Shown here: positions 29,023-37,712 of the stretch, one piece after another
Position numbering within the stretch: position 1 is the stretch's first letter
Layout: every line of letters begins with the position of its first letter
Assembly: GCF_038404985.1 (NCBI RefSeq)
Contig: NZ_JBBKBA010000001.1
Span: 2,632,001 to 2,696,000 of the forward strand
Length of the DNA stretch: 64,000 nt
Direction: 5' to 3'
Origin: Ferrovibrio sp. MS7
GTDB lineage: Bacteria > Pseudomonadota > Alphaproteobacteria > Ferrovibrionales > Ferrovibrionaceae
Notes under the pieces: generated by a model
The model's input: only the letters and a program-made list of their open reading frames with translations
Database searches by the model: none
Told to the model about the DNA's origin: nothing
Position numbers and translations under genes: made by a program

Positions 29023-29811
29023 TCACGCCGACTTGGCCAGGAAGCGGGCCATGCCGGCCTCGGTTTCCGGGCTGTCGATCTGTTCGATGAAGCTCTGGCG
29101 CTCGGCCTCCAGCGCGGCGGCTATCGCTGAGCGGCGTTCCGGCTTGAGCAATTGCCGCTTGGTGCAGGTCAGCGCCATCGGCACCTTGCCAAGCAGAGTC
29201 GCCTGCCATTGCCCGATCACCGCGTCGAGATCCTCGGTCACGGCCTGAGCGAGGCCGAGGCGCAGCATTTCCTCGGCAGTGACGCGGCGGTTGAGCAACT
29301 GGATTTCGCGCGCCGCCGCTTCGCCGATGCGGTCCGGCAGCATCGCGCACCAGCCGCCATCGGGGCTGAAGCCGACATCGGTGTAATAGGGCTGCACGAA
29401 GCAGCGCGGCGTAATGGCCACCAGGTCGCAGGCCAACACCAGTCCCAGGGCGCCGCCAGTCACCGGCCCCTGCACGCGGCCCAGCAAAGGGCAGGGCAGG
29501 TCGAGCAGGGCGAGGATGGCGTGGTTGAGATCGCCGACCAGTCCTGCGGCATAGGCGCGGCGCTCATCGCGTGGCACGGCGTGGAAGCCGGCGACATCGC
29601 CGCCGGTGGAAAAGCTGCGGCCTTCGGCGGCCAGCACCAGCAAGGCAGGCGGCATGCGATGCAGGGTTTCCAGTGCCGCCAGCAGATCGTGCAGCAAGGC
29701 TGGCACCAGGCTGTTATGCCGCTCGGGCCGCGCCAGGGTGAGGCGGGCAACGGCCTCGGTCCGGTCCAGCCAGACAACGGCCTCGGTCCGGTCCAGCCGG
29801 ACCAGGGTCAT
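29023..29811 (-). CDS. Enoyl-CoA hydratase/isomerase family protein
   Basis: This 262-residue crotonase-fold protein has FSTGGDVAGFHAVPR (oxyanion region), VQGPVTGGALGLVLACDLV and DVGFSPDGGW. The catalytic acidic pair of classic hydratases is not clearly present. Its N terminus contains a 27-base tandem duplication giving LDRTEAV twice, before the usual strand. ATG 29811 overlaps the TetR stop (ATGA). It probably acts on the CoA ester made by the ligase downstream. Confidence 0.88.
   Translation of the reverse strand: MTLVRLDRTEAVVWLDRTEAVARLTLARPERHNSLVPALLHDLLAALETLHRMPPALLVLAAEGRSFSTGGDVAGFHAVPRDERRAYAAGLVGDLNHAILALLDLPCPLLGRVQGPVTGGALGLVLACDLVAITPRCFVQPYYTDVGFSPDGGWCAMLPDRIGEAAAREIQLLNRRVTAEEMLRLGLAQAVTEDLDAVIGQWQATLLGKVPMALTCTKRQLLKPERRSAIAAALEAERQSFIEQIDSPETEAGMARFLAKSA
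29749..29798. repeat. 27-base tandem duplication in the hydratase N terminus
   Basis: The 23-base sequence beginning AACGGCCTCGGTCCGGTCC occurs at 29749-29771 and again, identically, at 29776-29798, a period of 27. The duplication is in frame and repeats the peptide LDRTEAV, so the protein gains nine residues and stays open. Confidence 0.9.
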
Positions 29812-30449
29812 TTGAACATGCCCTGGCTGAGAGCATCCATCGCGGTATCGACCACCGCATCCAGCGGCGCCTTCGGTTCCCACAGGCCATAGCGCTGGCC
29901 CAGGAACACGGCAATGCCCATCAGCATCCAAGCGCGCACCTCGATATGGCCTGCCTGCTTGCCGGGCCGCATCTCGCCGCGCTGTTCGGCGTTGGCCAGG
30001 GCCGCGCCATAGCCGCGGGCGAATTCGGTGTAATAGCTGCGATAGATGGCGGCATCGACGAATTGCGATTCCTCTACCACGCGGTAGAGATCCGGGTCCT
30101 TGCGCACGAACTGGATAAAGGCGCGCAGGCCAAGCTTTTCCGCTTCCTGGCGGTTCTTGGCGCCGGCGGTGGCTTCGGTGAGATGCTGGCGCAACTGGCG
30201 GCCCATATGCAGCACCAGTTCCCGCATCACATCTTCCTTGCTGCGGAAGTAGATGTAGAAGGTGCCCTGGCCGACGCCGGCCTCGGCCGTGATGGTGCTG
30301 ACCGACGCCTCGCCAAAGCCCTTGCGGCCGATGTCGCGCTTGGCAGCATCGAGAATCTTCCGCCGTGTGCTCTCGCCGCGCCCGGTTTTTGGCGCCGGCA
30401 GAGCCTTTTTCCCCCCAGGCTTGGTCATTTTTGCCGTCATGTGAAACAT
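29808..30449 (-). CDS. TetR-family transcriptional regulator
   Basis: This protein of about 213 residues has an N-terminal TetR helix-turn-helix (TRRKILDAAKRDIGRKGFGE, ITAEAGVGQGTFYIYFRSKE) and a helical ligand domain. It heads the leftward operon. The start is unsure: ATGs at 30449, 30440 and 30428 are all in frame, none with a strong ribosome site. The operator-like sequence at 30445-30466 overlaps the first, so a downstream start or leaderless message is possible. It probably represses both divergent operons until a ligand, perhaps a CoA ester, binds. Confidence 0.88.
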   Translation of the reverse strand: MFHMTAKMTKPGGKKALPAPKTGRGESTRRKILDAAKRDIGRKGFGEASVSTITAEAGVGQGTFYIYFRSKEDVMRELVLHMGRQLRQHLTEATAGAKNRQEAEKLGLRAFIQFVRKDPDLYRVVEESQFVDAAIYRSYYTEFARGYGAALANAEQRGEMRPGKQAGHIEVRAWMLMGIAVFLGQRYGLWEPKAPLDAVVDTAMDALSQGMFK

Positions 30450-30466
30450 GAATCGTTTGTCAGGTA
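30445..30466. promoter_or_regulatory. Candidate TetR operator, tetR side
   Basis: The sequence GAAACATGAATC followed by TGTCA is shared with 30556-30579 across the divergent promoter. Here the second half-site is degenerate (TCAGGTA in place of TCATGTT). It overlaps the 5' end of the tetR gene, fitting autorepression. The assignment is inferred from repetition and position. Confidence 0.5.
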
Positions 30467-30557
30467 AGAAGTCGCGCCTGGGCGCCGGCTTGTCAAGCGG
30501 CGGATTGCAAATTTGCCGTATTGACCGCCCGGGGGCCTGAGCAGTACAAATACACGA

Positions 30558-30579
30558 AACATGAATCAACTGTCATGTT
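30558..30579. promoter_or_regulatory. Candidate TetR operator, transporter side
   Basis: An inverted repeat AACATGA (30558-30564), 8-base spacer, TCATGTT (30573-30579) lies 109 bases upstream of the Liv binding-protein start. The 7-base arms are perfect. A related copy lies at the start of tetR. This fits one regulator acting on both operons. Confidence 0.55.
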
Positions 30580-30687
30580 CGGGAGGGAGCAGGCCACGCC
30601 GCAGGCGGGCAGGGAACCCTTATCCAGCAGGCACCGTGTTTTCGCGTGACAGCGTGTCCCGCGTTCAAACCAAGGGAGAGGAAACCC

Positions 30688-31884
30688 ATGCAACGCATGT
30701 TGAAGGCCGCCGGTCTGGCGGTGGCGCTGGCCGGACTCACTGCTGCGCCGGCCCTGGCGCAGGATATCAAGATCGCGCTGATCACCAGCAAGACCGGTCC
30801 GCTGGAAGCTTACGCGAAGCAGACCGAGACCGGTTTCATGATGGGCCTGGAGTATATCACCAAGGGCACCATGACGCTGAACGGCAAGAAAATCCGCGTC
30901 ATCACCAAGGATGACCAGCTCAAGCCCGACCTCGCCAAGTCGCTGCTGGAACAGGCCTATGCCGACGACAAGGTCGACATCGCCGTTGGCACCACCGGCT
31001 CGGGCGGTGCGCTGGCCATGCTGCCGATCGCCGCTGAATACAAGAAGGTGCTGATCGTGGAGCCGGCGGTGGCCGACGCCATCACCGGCGCCAACTGGAA
31101 CCGTTACATCTTCCGCACCGCCCGCAACTCGATGCAGGACGCCTATGCCGCCGCTGCCTCGCTGCCGTCGTCGGGCGAGGTGAATGTCGCCATGCTGGCG
31201 CAGGATTACGCTTTCGGCCGCGATGGCGTGAAGGCGGTGAAGGATGCCGTGGCGCAGATTCGCCCGAACGTGAAAATCGTGTTCGAGGAATACGCACCGC
31301 AGCAGACCACCGATTTCACCGCTTCTGCGCAGCGCCTGTTCGATGCGCTGAAGGACAAGCCGGGCAAGAAGATCATCTCGATCATCTGGGCCGGCCCGCA
31401 TCCGCTGCCGAAGATCGCCGACCTCAAGCCGGAGCGTTTCGGCATCGAGATGGCGCCGGGCGGCAACATCTTGCCGGTGATGAAGCTGTACAAGCCCTAT
31501 CCGGGCATGGAAGGCGCCGTCTATTACTACTACGACTTCCCGAAGAACCCGATGAACGACTGGCTGGTGGCCGAGCATACCAAGCGTTTCAACAGCCCGC
31601 CTGACTTCTTCACCGCTGGCGGCATGGCTGCCGCGTCGGCGACCCTGACCGCGCTGCAGAAGGCCGGCGGTTCCAACACCGAGAAGCTGATCGCCGCCAT
31701 GGAAGGCATGGCCTTCGATACGCCGAAGGGCACCATGATCTTCCGCAAGGACGATCATCAGGCGATGCAGCCGATGTACCACTTCCGCGTCAAGAAGGAC
31801 GGCAAGAACGACAACGACCTGCTCGAGCTGGTGCAGACCATCACCGAGAGCCAGATGCCGCTGCCGATCCGCAACAAGCGCTGA
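30688..31884 (+). CDS. ABC transporter substrate-binding protein (Liv type)
   Basis: The start at ATG 30688, after GGGAGAGG, gives a signal peptide ending near PALAQD. The 398-residue protein has type-I periplasmic binding folds (KIALITSKTGPLEAYAKQTE, GTTGSGGALAMLPIAAEYKK, MAAASATLTALQKAGG). Despite the Liv family name, members bind many compounds, including aromatic acids. It is the first gene of an importer divergent from an acyl-CoA ligase operon, so a carboxylic acid ligand is likely. Confidence 0.92.
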   Translation: MQRMLKAAGLAVALAGLTAAPALAQDIKIALITSKTGPLEAYAKQTETGFMMGLEYITKGTMTLNGKKIRVITKDDQLKPDLAKSLLEQAYADDKVDIAVGTTGSGGALAMLPIAAEYKKVLIVEPAVADAITGANWNRYIFRTARNSMQDAYAAAASLPSSGEVNVAMLAQDYAFGRDGVKAVKDAVAQIRPNVKIVFEEYAPQQTTDFTASAQRLFDALKDKPGKKIISIIWAGPHPLPKIADLKPERFGIEMAPGGNILPVMKLYKPYPGMEGAVYYYYDFPKNPMNDWLVAEHTKRFNSPPDFFTAGGMAAASATLTALQKAGGSNTEKLIAAMEGMAFDTPKGTMIFRKDDHQAMQPMYHFRVKKDGKNDNDLLELVQTITESQMPLPIRNKR

Positions 31885-31890
31885 TTATCA

Positions 31891-31926
31891 ACCGGAGCGG
31901 CGCAGCAGCGCTGCTCCGGTCCTTTT
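31891..31926 (+). terminator. Hairpin attenuator between binding-protein gene and livG
   Basis: Arms ACCGGAGC (31891-31898) and GCTCCGGT (31913-31920) flank a loop containing a further small GC pair and are followed by CCTTTTCC. It lies 7 bases after the binding-protein stop. The weak T-run suggests partial termination. Confidence 0.65.
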
Positions 31927-31937
31927 CCGGATTTGCA

Positions 31938-32717
31938 ATGACGCCTTCGCTTGAAACCCGCGACCTGACGATCCGCTTCGGCGGCCATGTGGCGGTGAAC
32001 GCGGTAAGCTGTGCCTTTCATCCAGGCACGCTCACCGCCATCGTCGGCCCCAACGGTGCCGGCAAGACCACCTATTTCAACCTGATTTCCGGCCAGCTCA
32101 AGGCCACCGCCGGTCAGGTGCTGCTGGGCGGCCAGGATATCACCGGCCTGCCGGCCTCGGCGCGCACCAAGCGCGGTATCGGCCGCGCCTTCCAGCTTAC
32201 CAACCTGTTTCCCAATCTTTCGGTGATGGAGAATGTCCGCCTCGGTGTGCAGAGCCAGGCCGGCGCCGGCATGCAGTTGCTGCAACTCTGGAGTCATCGC
32301 CGCGACCTGATCGAGAAGACCGATGCCATCCTTGCCAGCGTCAACATGCTGGACAAGCGCGACGCCATCGTCGGCGCGCTGCCGCATGGCGACCAGCGCA
32401 AGCTGGAAGTGGCGTTGCTTTCGGCGCTGGAGCCGGAGGTTTTCATGTTCGACGAGCCGACCGCCGGCATGAGCGTAGATGAAGTGCCCACCGTGCTGGA
32501 CCTGATCCGCGCCGTGAAGGCGCGCGGCAACAAGACGATCCTTCTGGTCGAGCACAAGATGGATGTGGTGCGCAGCCTGGCCGACCGCATCATCGTGCTG
32601 CATAACGGCCAGCTTGTCGCCGATGGCGAGCCGGCCGAGGTGATCGCCTCGCCGGTGGTGCAGGAAGCCTATCTCGGCATCAGCCCCGATGCGGCGACGG
32701 AGCAGTCCAATGGCTGA
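31938..32717 (+). CDS. livG: Branched-chain-type ABC transporter ATPase, LivG
   Basis: This 259-residue ATPase has Walker A GPNGAGKTT, the LivG-typical GRAFQLTNLFPNLSVMENV insert, a signature variant LPHGDQRKLE in place of LSGGQ, and Walker B VFMFDEPTAGM. The switch histidine is in LLVEHKMD. Its last 8 bases overlap livF. Confidence 0.94.
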   Translation: MTPSLETRDLTIRFGGHVAVNAVSCAFHPGTLTAIVGPNGAGKTTYFNLISGQLKATAGQVLLGGQDITGLPASARTKRGIGRAFQLTNLFPNLSVMENVRLGVQSQAGAGMQLLQLWSHRRDLIEKTDAILASVNMLDKRDAIVGALPHGDQRKLEVALLSALEPEVFMFDEPTAGMSVDEVPTVLDLIRAVKARGNKTILLVEHKMDVVRSLADRIIVLHNGQLVADGEPAEVIASPVVQEAYLGISPDAATEQSNG

Positions 32718-33435
32718 AGCCTTGCTCGAACTCAAGGGCGTGCACACCCATATCGCCCAGTATCACATCCTGCATGGCGTCGATTTCGCCGTGCCCAAGG
32801 GCCAGCTCACCATGCTGTTGGGCCGCAACGGCGCCGGCAAGACCACCACCTTGCGCACCATCATGGGCCTGTGGAAGGCCAGCCAGGGCAGCGTCACTTT
32901 CGCTGGCCGCGATATCACCGCCATAGCGACGCCCGATATCGCCCGCGCCGGCATCGCCTACACGCCGGAGAATATGGGCATCTTCGCCGATCTGACGGTG
33001 CGCGAGAATCTGCTGCTGGCAGCGCGCGATGGCGACCTGGATCCGCAGCGCCTGAAATGGATTTTCGGCCTGTTCCCGGCGCTGGAGAAATTCTGGTCGC
33101 TGGCGGCGGGTTCGCTTTCGGGGGGGCAGAAGCAGATGCTGTCCATCGCCCGGGCCATTGTCGAGCCGCGCCAGCTCTTGCTGATCGACGAGCCGACCAA
33201 GGGTCTGGCGCCGGCCATCATCATGAACATGATCAGCGCCTTCCGCGAATTGAAGGGCACCGGCGCCACCATCCTGCTGGTGGAGCAGAATTTCATGGCC
33301 GCCAAGATGCTCGGCGATTCCGTCGCGGTGATGGACGATGGCCGCATCGTGCATCAGGGCGAGATGGCCGAACTGGCCGAGGACAAGGACCTGCAGCAGC
33401 GCCTGCTCGGCCTCAGCATGGACGCGCATCAATGA
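32710..33435 (+). CDS. livF: Branched-chain-type ABC transporter ATPase, LivF
   Basis: This 241-residue ATPase has Walker A GRNGAGKTT, AYTPENMGIFADLTVRENL, signature LSGGQKQML and Walker B LLLIDEPTKGLAP. The start at 32710 (MAEALLELKG) overlaps livG by 8 bases, and its stop overlaps livH by 4 bases. It pairs with LivG to drive import. Confidence 0.94.
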   Translation: MAEALLELKGVHTHIAQYHILHGVDFAVPKGQLTMLLGRNGAGKTTTLRTIMGLWKASQGSVTFAGRDITAIATPDIARAGIAYTPENMGIFADLTVRENLLLAARDGDLDPQRLKWIFGLFPALEKFWSLAAGSLSGGQKQMLSIARAIVEPRQLLLIDEPTKGLAPAIIMNMISAFRELKGTGATILLVEQNFMAAKMLGDSVAVMDDGRIVHQGEMAELAEDKDLQQRLLGLSMDAHQ

Positions 33436-34436
33436 CCGCCGCTACCGCCTCTCTGCCCAAGGCCAAGACCGATTGGCTGCCGCTGCTGCTGGTGCCGGCT
33501 CTGGCGCTGGCTGCCTTGCCGCTGGTCGGCAATCCGTCCACCTGGGTCACGCTCACCGTGGCGGCGCTCGCCATGGGCATGATGATCTATCTGATGGCAT
33601 CGGGCCTGACGCTGGTTTTCGGCCTGATGGATGTGCTGAATTTCGGCCATGGCGTGTTCATCTCCTTCGGTGCCTATGTCGCGCTCATCGTGCTGGTGCC
33701 GCTGCAGGCCTGGGCGATTGCCGACAATGTCTGGCTCAATGTCGCGGTGCTGCTGCTCTGCATCCTGGTTTCGATGGCGGTGACCGGTGCGCTTGGCTAT
33801 TTCTTTGAGCGAGTCATCATCCGCCCGGTCTATGGCCAGCATCTCAAGCAGATCCTGATAACCATGGGCGGCATGATCGTCGCCGAGCAGATGATCCACG
33901 TCATCTGGGGCGCCAGCCCGATCCCGATCAAGCTGCCGGAAAGTTTCCGCGGTGCCTTTGTCATCGGTGATGCGGCGATGGAGAAATACCGCGTCATCGC
34001 CGTGATCCTCGGCCTGGCGGTATTCGTCGCCATGCATATTGGCCTGAACCGCACCAAGATCGGCCTGCTGATCCGCGCCGGTGTCGAGAATCCGGAAATG
34101 GTCGAGGCGCTGGGCTACCGCATCCGCCGGCTGTTCGTTGGCGTGTTCATCGCCGGTTCGGCGCTGGCGGGCTTGGGCGGCGTGCTCTGGGCCTTCTATC
34201 GCCAGACGCTGACCGCCGGCATGGGCATGGAAGTGAACGTGCTGATCTTCATCGTCATCATCATCGGCGGGCTTGGCTCGGTCGGCGGCTGCTTCGTCGG
34301 TTCGCTGCTGGTCGCCTTGGTGGCGAACTATACCGGCTTCCTGGCGCCGAAGCTGGCGCTGGGCAGCAGCATCCTGCTGATGGTGCTGATCCTGCTGTGG
34401 CGGCCGCAGGGCCTGTTCCCGGTAGCGAAGCGGTAA
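33432..34436 (+). CDS. livH: Branched-chain-type ABC permease, LivH
   Basis: This 334-residue permease has about eight helices and LivH motifs: GLTLVFGLMDVLNFGHGVFI, the GYRIRRLFVGVFIAGSALAG loop and IIIGGLGSVGGCFVGSLL. It starts at the ATGA overlap with livF. The N terminus is unusually long for LivH, with an extra hydrophobic segment (about 15-35). Confidence 0.92.
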   Translation: MTAATASLPKAKTDWLPLLLVPALALAALPLVGNPSTWVTLTVAALAMGMMIYLMASGLTLVFGLMDVLNFGHGVFISFGAYVALIVLVPLQAWAIADNVWLNVAVLLLCILVSMAVTGALGYFFERVIIRPVYGQHLKQILITMGGMIVAEQMIHVIWGASPIPIKLPESFRGAFVIGDAAMEKYRVIAVILGLAVFVAMHIGLNRTKIGLLIRAGVENPEMVEALGYRIRRLFVGVFIAGSALAGLGGVLWAFYRQTLTAGMGMEVNVLIFIVIIIGGLGSVGGCFVGSLLVALVANYTGFLAPKLALGSSILLMVLILLWRPQGLFPVAKR

Positions 34437-34451
34437 GGAGAGGGACAGACC

Positions 34452-35519
34452 ATGCTGCATAGCCTGCTCTCCGGCGATTTCCCGCGCTCCAAGCCGCTCA
34501 GCGCCGTGCTGCTGCTGATCCTGCTCGGGCTTGCCACCACGCCTTTCGTGTTCGATGGCAGCCAGCCGCTGAACACGGCGGCGAAAATCTGCATCTTCAT
34601 CATCCTGGTGGCGAGCTACGACCTGCTGCTCGGCTATACCGGCATCGTCTCCTTCGCCCATACCATGTTCTTCGGCATCGGCGGCTACGGCGTTGCCATC
34701 GCGCTCTATGGCTCCGAGCCGAGCTGGAGCCTGGTCGGCGTTGGTGTTGTCTCGGCACTGATCATCGCCATCCTGCTCGCGTTACTGATCGGCCTGTTCA
34801 GCCTGCGGGTACGTGCCATCTTCTTCGCCATGATCACGCTGGCGGTGGCTTCCGCCTTTGCCATCCTGGCCTCGCAATTGTCGGATTTCACCGGCGGCGA
34901 GGATGGCCGCTCCTTCTCGGTGCCGAGCCTGCTGCGCCGCTCCTTCCGGCCCCTCGAGGAGGACTTCCTCGGTGTCACCATCAACGGCAAGATCATCGCC
35001 TATTACCTGCTGTTCCTGGTGGCGGTGGTGCTGTTCCTGCTGGCCTTGCGCGTGGTCAACTCGCCCTTCGGCCGAGTGCTGCAGGCTATCCGCGAGAATG
35101 AATTCCGTGCCGAGGCTTTGGGCTATCGCGTCGTGGTCTACCGCTCTATCGCCAATTGTCTCTCGGCCGGCATGGCGACGCTGGCCGGCGTGCTGATCGC
35201 GCTGTGGAATGGCTATACCAACCCCGACACCACGCTCAGCTTCACCATCATGGTGGATATCCTGCTGATCGTGGTGATTGGCGGCATGGGCACGCTCTAT
35301 GGCGCGGTGATCGGCGCCACGCTGTTCATTCTGGCGCAGAATTATCTGCAGGTGCTGATGGGGCAGGTGAGCGAGGCGGCGGCCGAGGCCGGTATCCCGC
35401 TGCTGCCGCAGCTTTTCCATGCCGACCGCTGGCTGCTCTGGCTCGGTATCCTGTTCGTGCTCAGCGTCTACTATTTCCCCACCGGCATCGTCGGCAAATT
35501 GCGGAGTATCAAGCCGTGA
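34452..35519 (+). CDS. livM: Branched-chain-type ABC permease, LivM
   Basis: This 355-residue permease has about eight to ten helices, with LLGYTGIVSFAHTMFFGIGG and the loop IRENEFRAEALGYRV, IGGMGTLYGAVIGA typical of LivM. A ribosome site (AAGGAGAGGGA) precedes it. Its stop overlaps the GTG start of the following hydrolase gene (GTGA). Confidence 0.92.
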   Translation: MLHSLLSGDFPRSKPLSAVLLLILLGLATTPFVFDGSQPLNTAAKICIFIILVASYDLLLGYTGIVSFAHTMFFGIGGYGVAIALYGSEPSWSLVGVGVVSALIIAILLALLIGLFSLRVRAIFFAMITLAVASAFAILASQLSDFTGGEDGRSFSVPSLLRRSFRPLEEDFLGVTINGKIIAYYLLFLVAVVLFLLALRVVNSPFGRVLQAIRENEFRAEALGYRVVVYRSIANCLSAGMATLAGVLIALWNGYTNPDTTLSFTIMVDILLIVVIGGMGTLYGAVIGATLFILAQNYLQVLMGQVSEAAAEAGIPLLPQLFHADRWLLWLGILFVLSVYYFPTGIVGKLRSIKP

Positions 35520-36355
35520 CCAGCGCCACGTCGCATTACATCACGCTCAAGGGCCGCGAACTGCATTACCAGGCCTGGGGCACCAAGGGCGCCCCAGTGG
35601 TGATCCTGTGGCATGGTTTTGCACGCAATGGCTGGGATTTCGCGCCGCTGGGTGAGGCCCTGGCGCCGCATTACTATGCCGTGGCACCGGATACGCTCGG
35701 CCGTGGCCTGTCGCAATGGAGCCCGGCGCCGGAGCAGGAATACACCGTGGCGTTCTACGCCCAGCAGGCGCAGGAACTGGCGGATCATCTTGGCGCCGAG
35801 ACTTTGCGCTGGGTCGGCACCTCGATGGGCGGCCTGATCGGCATGATGGCGGCGGCTTACACGCTCAAGGGCCGCGTCACCAAGCTGGTGCTCAACGATG
35901 TCGGCCCCGAGATCGCGCCGGAAGCAGTGCAGCGGATCCTGAGCTATGCCGGCAACCCGCCAAGCTTTGCTTCCGTTTCGGAATTGGAAGGCTATTTTCG
36001 CACCATCTATGCGCCCTTCGGCATCGCCTCCGATGCCGGCTGGCGCCGCCTGGTGGAAACCTCTTACCGCCGCCTGCCGGATGGCCGCGTCACGCCGCAT
36101 TACGATCCGCAGATTGCCGGCGTGCTGGCCAAGCAGGGGACAGGCGGCGGCGATGCCTGGCCGCTCTATGACCTGATCGAGACGCCGACCCTGCTGCTGC
36201 GCGGCGCCGTCTCCGACCTGCTGCTGCCGCGCGTTGCCCAGGCGATGACCGAGCGTGGCCCCCGGGCCCGGCTGGTGGAAATCCCCGGCATCGGCCATGC
36301 CCCGGCGCTGGACACCCCGGAACAGATTGCCCTGATCGCCCAATTCCTGCGCTGA
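35516..36355 (+). CDS. Alpha/beta hydrolase, cotranscribed with the Liv importer
   Basis: This 279-residue enzyme has the oxyanion HGFARNGWD, nucleophile elbow GTSMGGLIG, acid in GAVSDLLLP and histidine in IPGIGHAPAL, a complete Ser-Asp-His set. It starts at GTG 35516 within the livM stop. Being the last cistron of the importer, it may hydrolyse an imported ester or CoA derivative. It is the second hydrolase of the locus; the other lies in the opposite operon. Confidence 0.88.
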   Translation: MTSATSHYITLKGRELHYQAWGTKGAPVVILWHGFARNGWDFAPLGEALAPHYYAVAPDTLGRGLSQWSPAPEQEYTVAFYAQQAQELADHLGAETLRWVGTSMGGLIGMMAAAYTLKGRVTKLVLNDVGPEIAPEAVQRILSYAGNPPSFASVSELEGYFRTIYAPFGIASDAGWRRLVETSYRRLPDGRVTPHYDPQIAGVLAKQGTGGGDAWPLYDLIETPTLLLRGAVSDLLLPRVAQAMTERGPRARLVEIPGIGHAPALDTPEQIALIAQFLR

Positions 36356-36408
36356 CGTAACCTGCCGGGCACCCTATATTAGAGAGGAATCGTCCCGGGA
36401 GTTCCGTC

Positions 36409-36942
36409 ATGGCTGCGCGCGAGGCCGCCGAGCATCATAACCACGACCACAGCCACCATGCTCATGGGGGGCATGCCCATCAGCATGGTCATGACCATGC
36501 CGTCTGCATCGCCGATGCGCTGGAGAAGGCCGAGGCGCATTGCGCCGCCACGGGCGCAAAGCTGACGCCGATCCGCCGCCGGGTACTGGAGCTGATCTGG
36601 AACAGCCACAAGCCGGCCGGCGCCTATGACCTGCTCGGCGAGTTGAGCCGCGACGGCCAGAAGGTGGCGCCGCCCACTGTTTACCGCGCTCTGGATTTCC
36701 TGGTCGAAAGCGGCCTGGTACACCGCGTTGAAAGCCTCAACGCCTTCATCGGCTGCACCGAGCCGGGGCATGAACGGCAGCAGGAAATCTTCCTCTGCCG
36801 GGAATGCGGCACGGCATTCGAGATCAGCGATCCCGAACTCGGCAAGCGCATCCAGCACAATGCCGCCTCGCTTGGCTTCAAGGTCGAGCGCCAGACCATC
36901 GAAGTGGTCGGCCTGTGCCGCGATTGCCGTGGTAAAGCCTGA
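36409..36942 (+). CDS. zur: Fur-family regulator, Zur-like, with His-rich N terminus
   Basis: This 177-residue protein has a Fur winged helix (KLTPIRRRVLELIWNSHKPA, VAPPTVYRALDFLVESGLVH) and the structural CxxC pairs CREC and CRDC of the zinc-type members. Residues 9-30 form an unusual His/Asp-rich tail (HHNHDHSHHAHGGHAHQHGH) absent from ordinary Zur, which could buffer or sense metal. Zur controls zinc uptake genes; none are adjacent here. The assignment to Zur rather than Fur is from the overall pattern, not certain. Confidence 0.85.
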   Translation: MAAREAAEHHNHDHSHHAHGGHAHQHGHDHAVCIADALEKAEAHCAATGAKLTPIRRRVLELIWNSHKPAGAYDLLGELSRDGQKVAPPTVYRALDFLVESGLVHRVESLNAFIGCTEPGHERQQEIFLCRECGTAFEISDPELGKRIQHNAASLGFKVERQTIEVVGLCRDCRGKA

Positions 36943-36948
36943 AGCAGC

Positions 36949-37701
36949 CTAGAATTTCGGTGCGCGTTTCTCGAAGAAGGCGGTCATCGCCTCGCGTGCT
37001 TCAGCCGATTTGAGCTGCTGCTCGAACAGCACGGTTTCGGCAGCGATCTGGCCCGGCACATCGCCAGTATGATGCTTCATCAGCCGCTTGGTGGATTTCA
37101 GTGCGGTCGGCGCCTTGCGCGCCAGTTTGGCGGCCTGGGCCAGCGTGAAATCCAGCACCTCCTCCTCGGGCAGCACGGCATTCACCATGCCGATTTCCTT
37201 TGCCGCAGCGGCATCGAAGGCTTCGGCGAGCAAGAAAAGTTCGGCGGCCTTCTGGTGCCCGACCAGGCGCGGCAGCAGCATGGTGGAAGCCGCTTCCGGC
37301 ACCAGGGCCAGGTTGGTGAAGGTGAAGTTGAAGCGTGCGCTCGGCGCGGCATAAACCAGATCGCAATGCAGCAGCATGGTGCTGCCGACACCCACCGCCG
37401 GGCCGCGCACCGCCGCCAGCAGCGGCTTCTCGGCTTCGCTGATGGCTTTCAGGAACCGCAGCGACGGGCGGTCATCGCCGCGCGGTGCATTGTTGAGAAA
37501 ATCGTTGAGGTCGTTGCCCGAGGTGAAGCTGCCGCCGGCGCCGGTCAGCACCATGGCGCGCACTGCCGGGTCGGCATCGCCGGCACGCAGCGCGTCGGCG
37601 AGCGCATTGTACATCGCCAGGGTCAGTGCATTCTTCTTGTCCGGCCGGTTCAGGGTGATGACCTGCACGCCATCGCGGATTTCGCTCAGGATATCGCTCA
37701 T
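36949..37701 (-). CDS. Enoyl-CoA hydratase/isomerase family protein
   Basis: The start at ATG 37701 follows GGAGAGGAAAC; a longer frame to 37926 has no supporting site. The 250-residue protein is a full crotonase: LNRPDKKNALTLAMYNAL, FTSGNDLNDF, AVRGPAVGVGSTMLLHCDLV and NLALVPEAASTMLLPRLVG. The glutamate in VPEAA is a likely catalytic residue, of isomerase type. It stands apart from the catabolic operon, beside unrelated genes. Confidence 0.9.
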   Translation of the reverse strand: MSDILSEIRDGVQVITLNRPDKKNALTLAMYNALADALRAGDADPAVRAMVLTGAGGSFTSGNDLNDFLNNAPRGDDRPSLRFLKAISEAEKPLLAAVRGPAVGVGSTMLLHCDLVYAAPSARFNFTFTNLALVPEAASTMLLPRLVGHQKAAELFLLAEAFDAAAAKEIGMVNAVLPEEEVLDFTLAQAAKLARKAPTALKSTKRLMKHHTGDVPGQIAAETVLFEQQLKSAEAREAMTAFFEKRAPKF

Positions 37702-37712
37702 GTTTCCTCTCC

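Noticed and set aside
27534-29090. A 518-residue plus-strand frame opposite the acyl-CoA ligase
   Set aside because: It mirrors the ligase gene codon by codon and has no domain; the ligase has all catalytic motifs.
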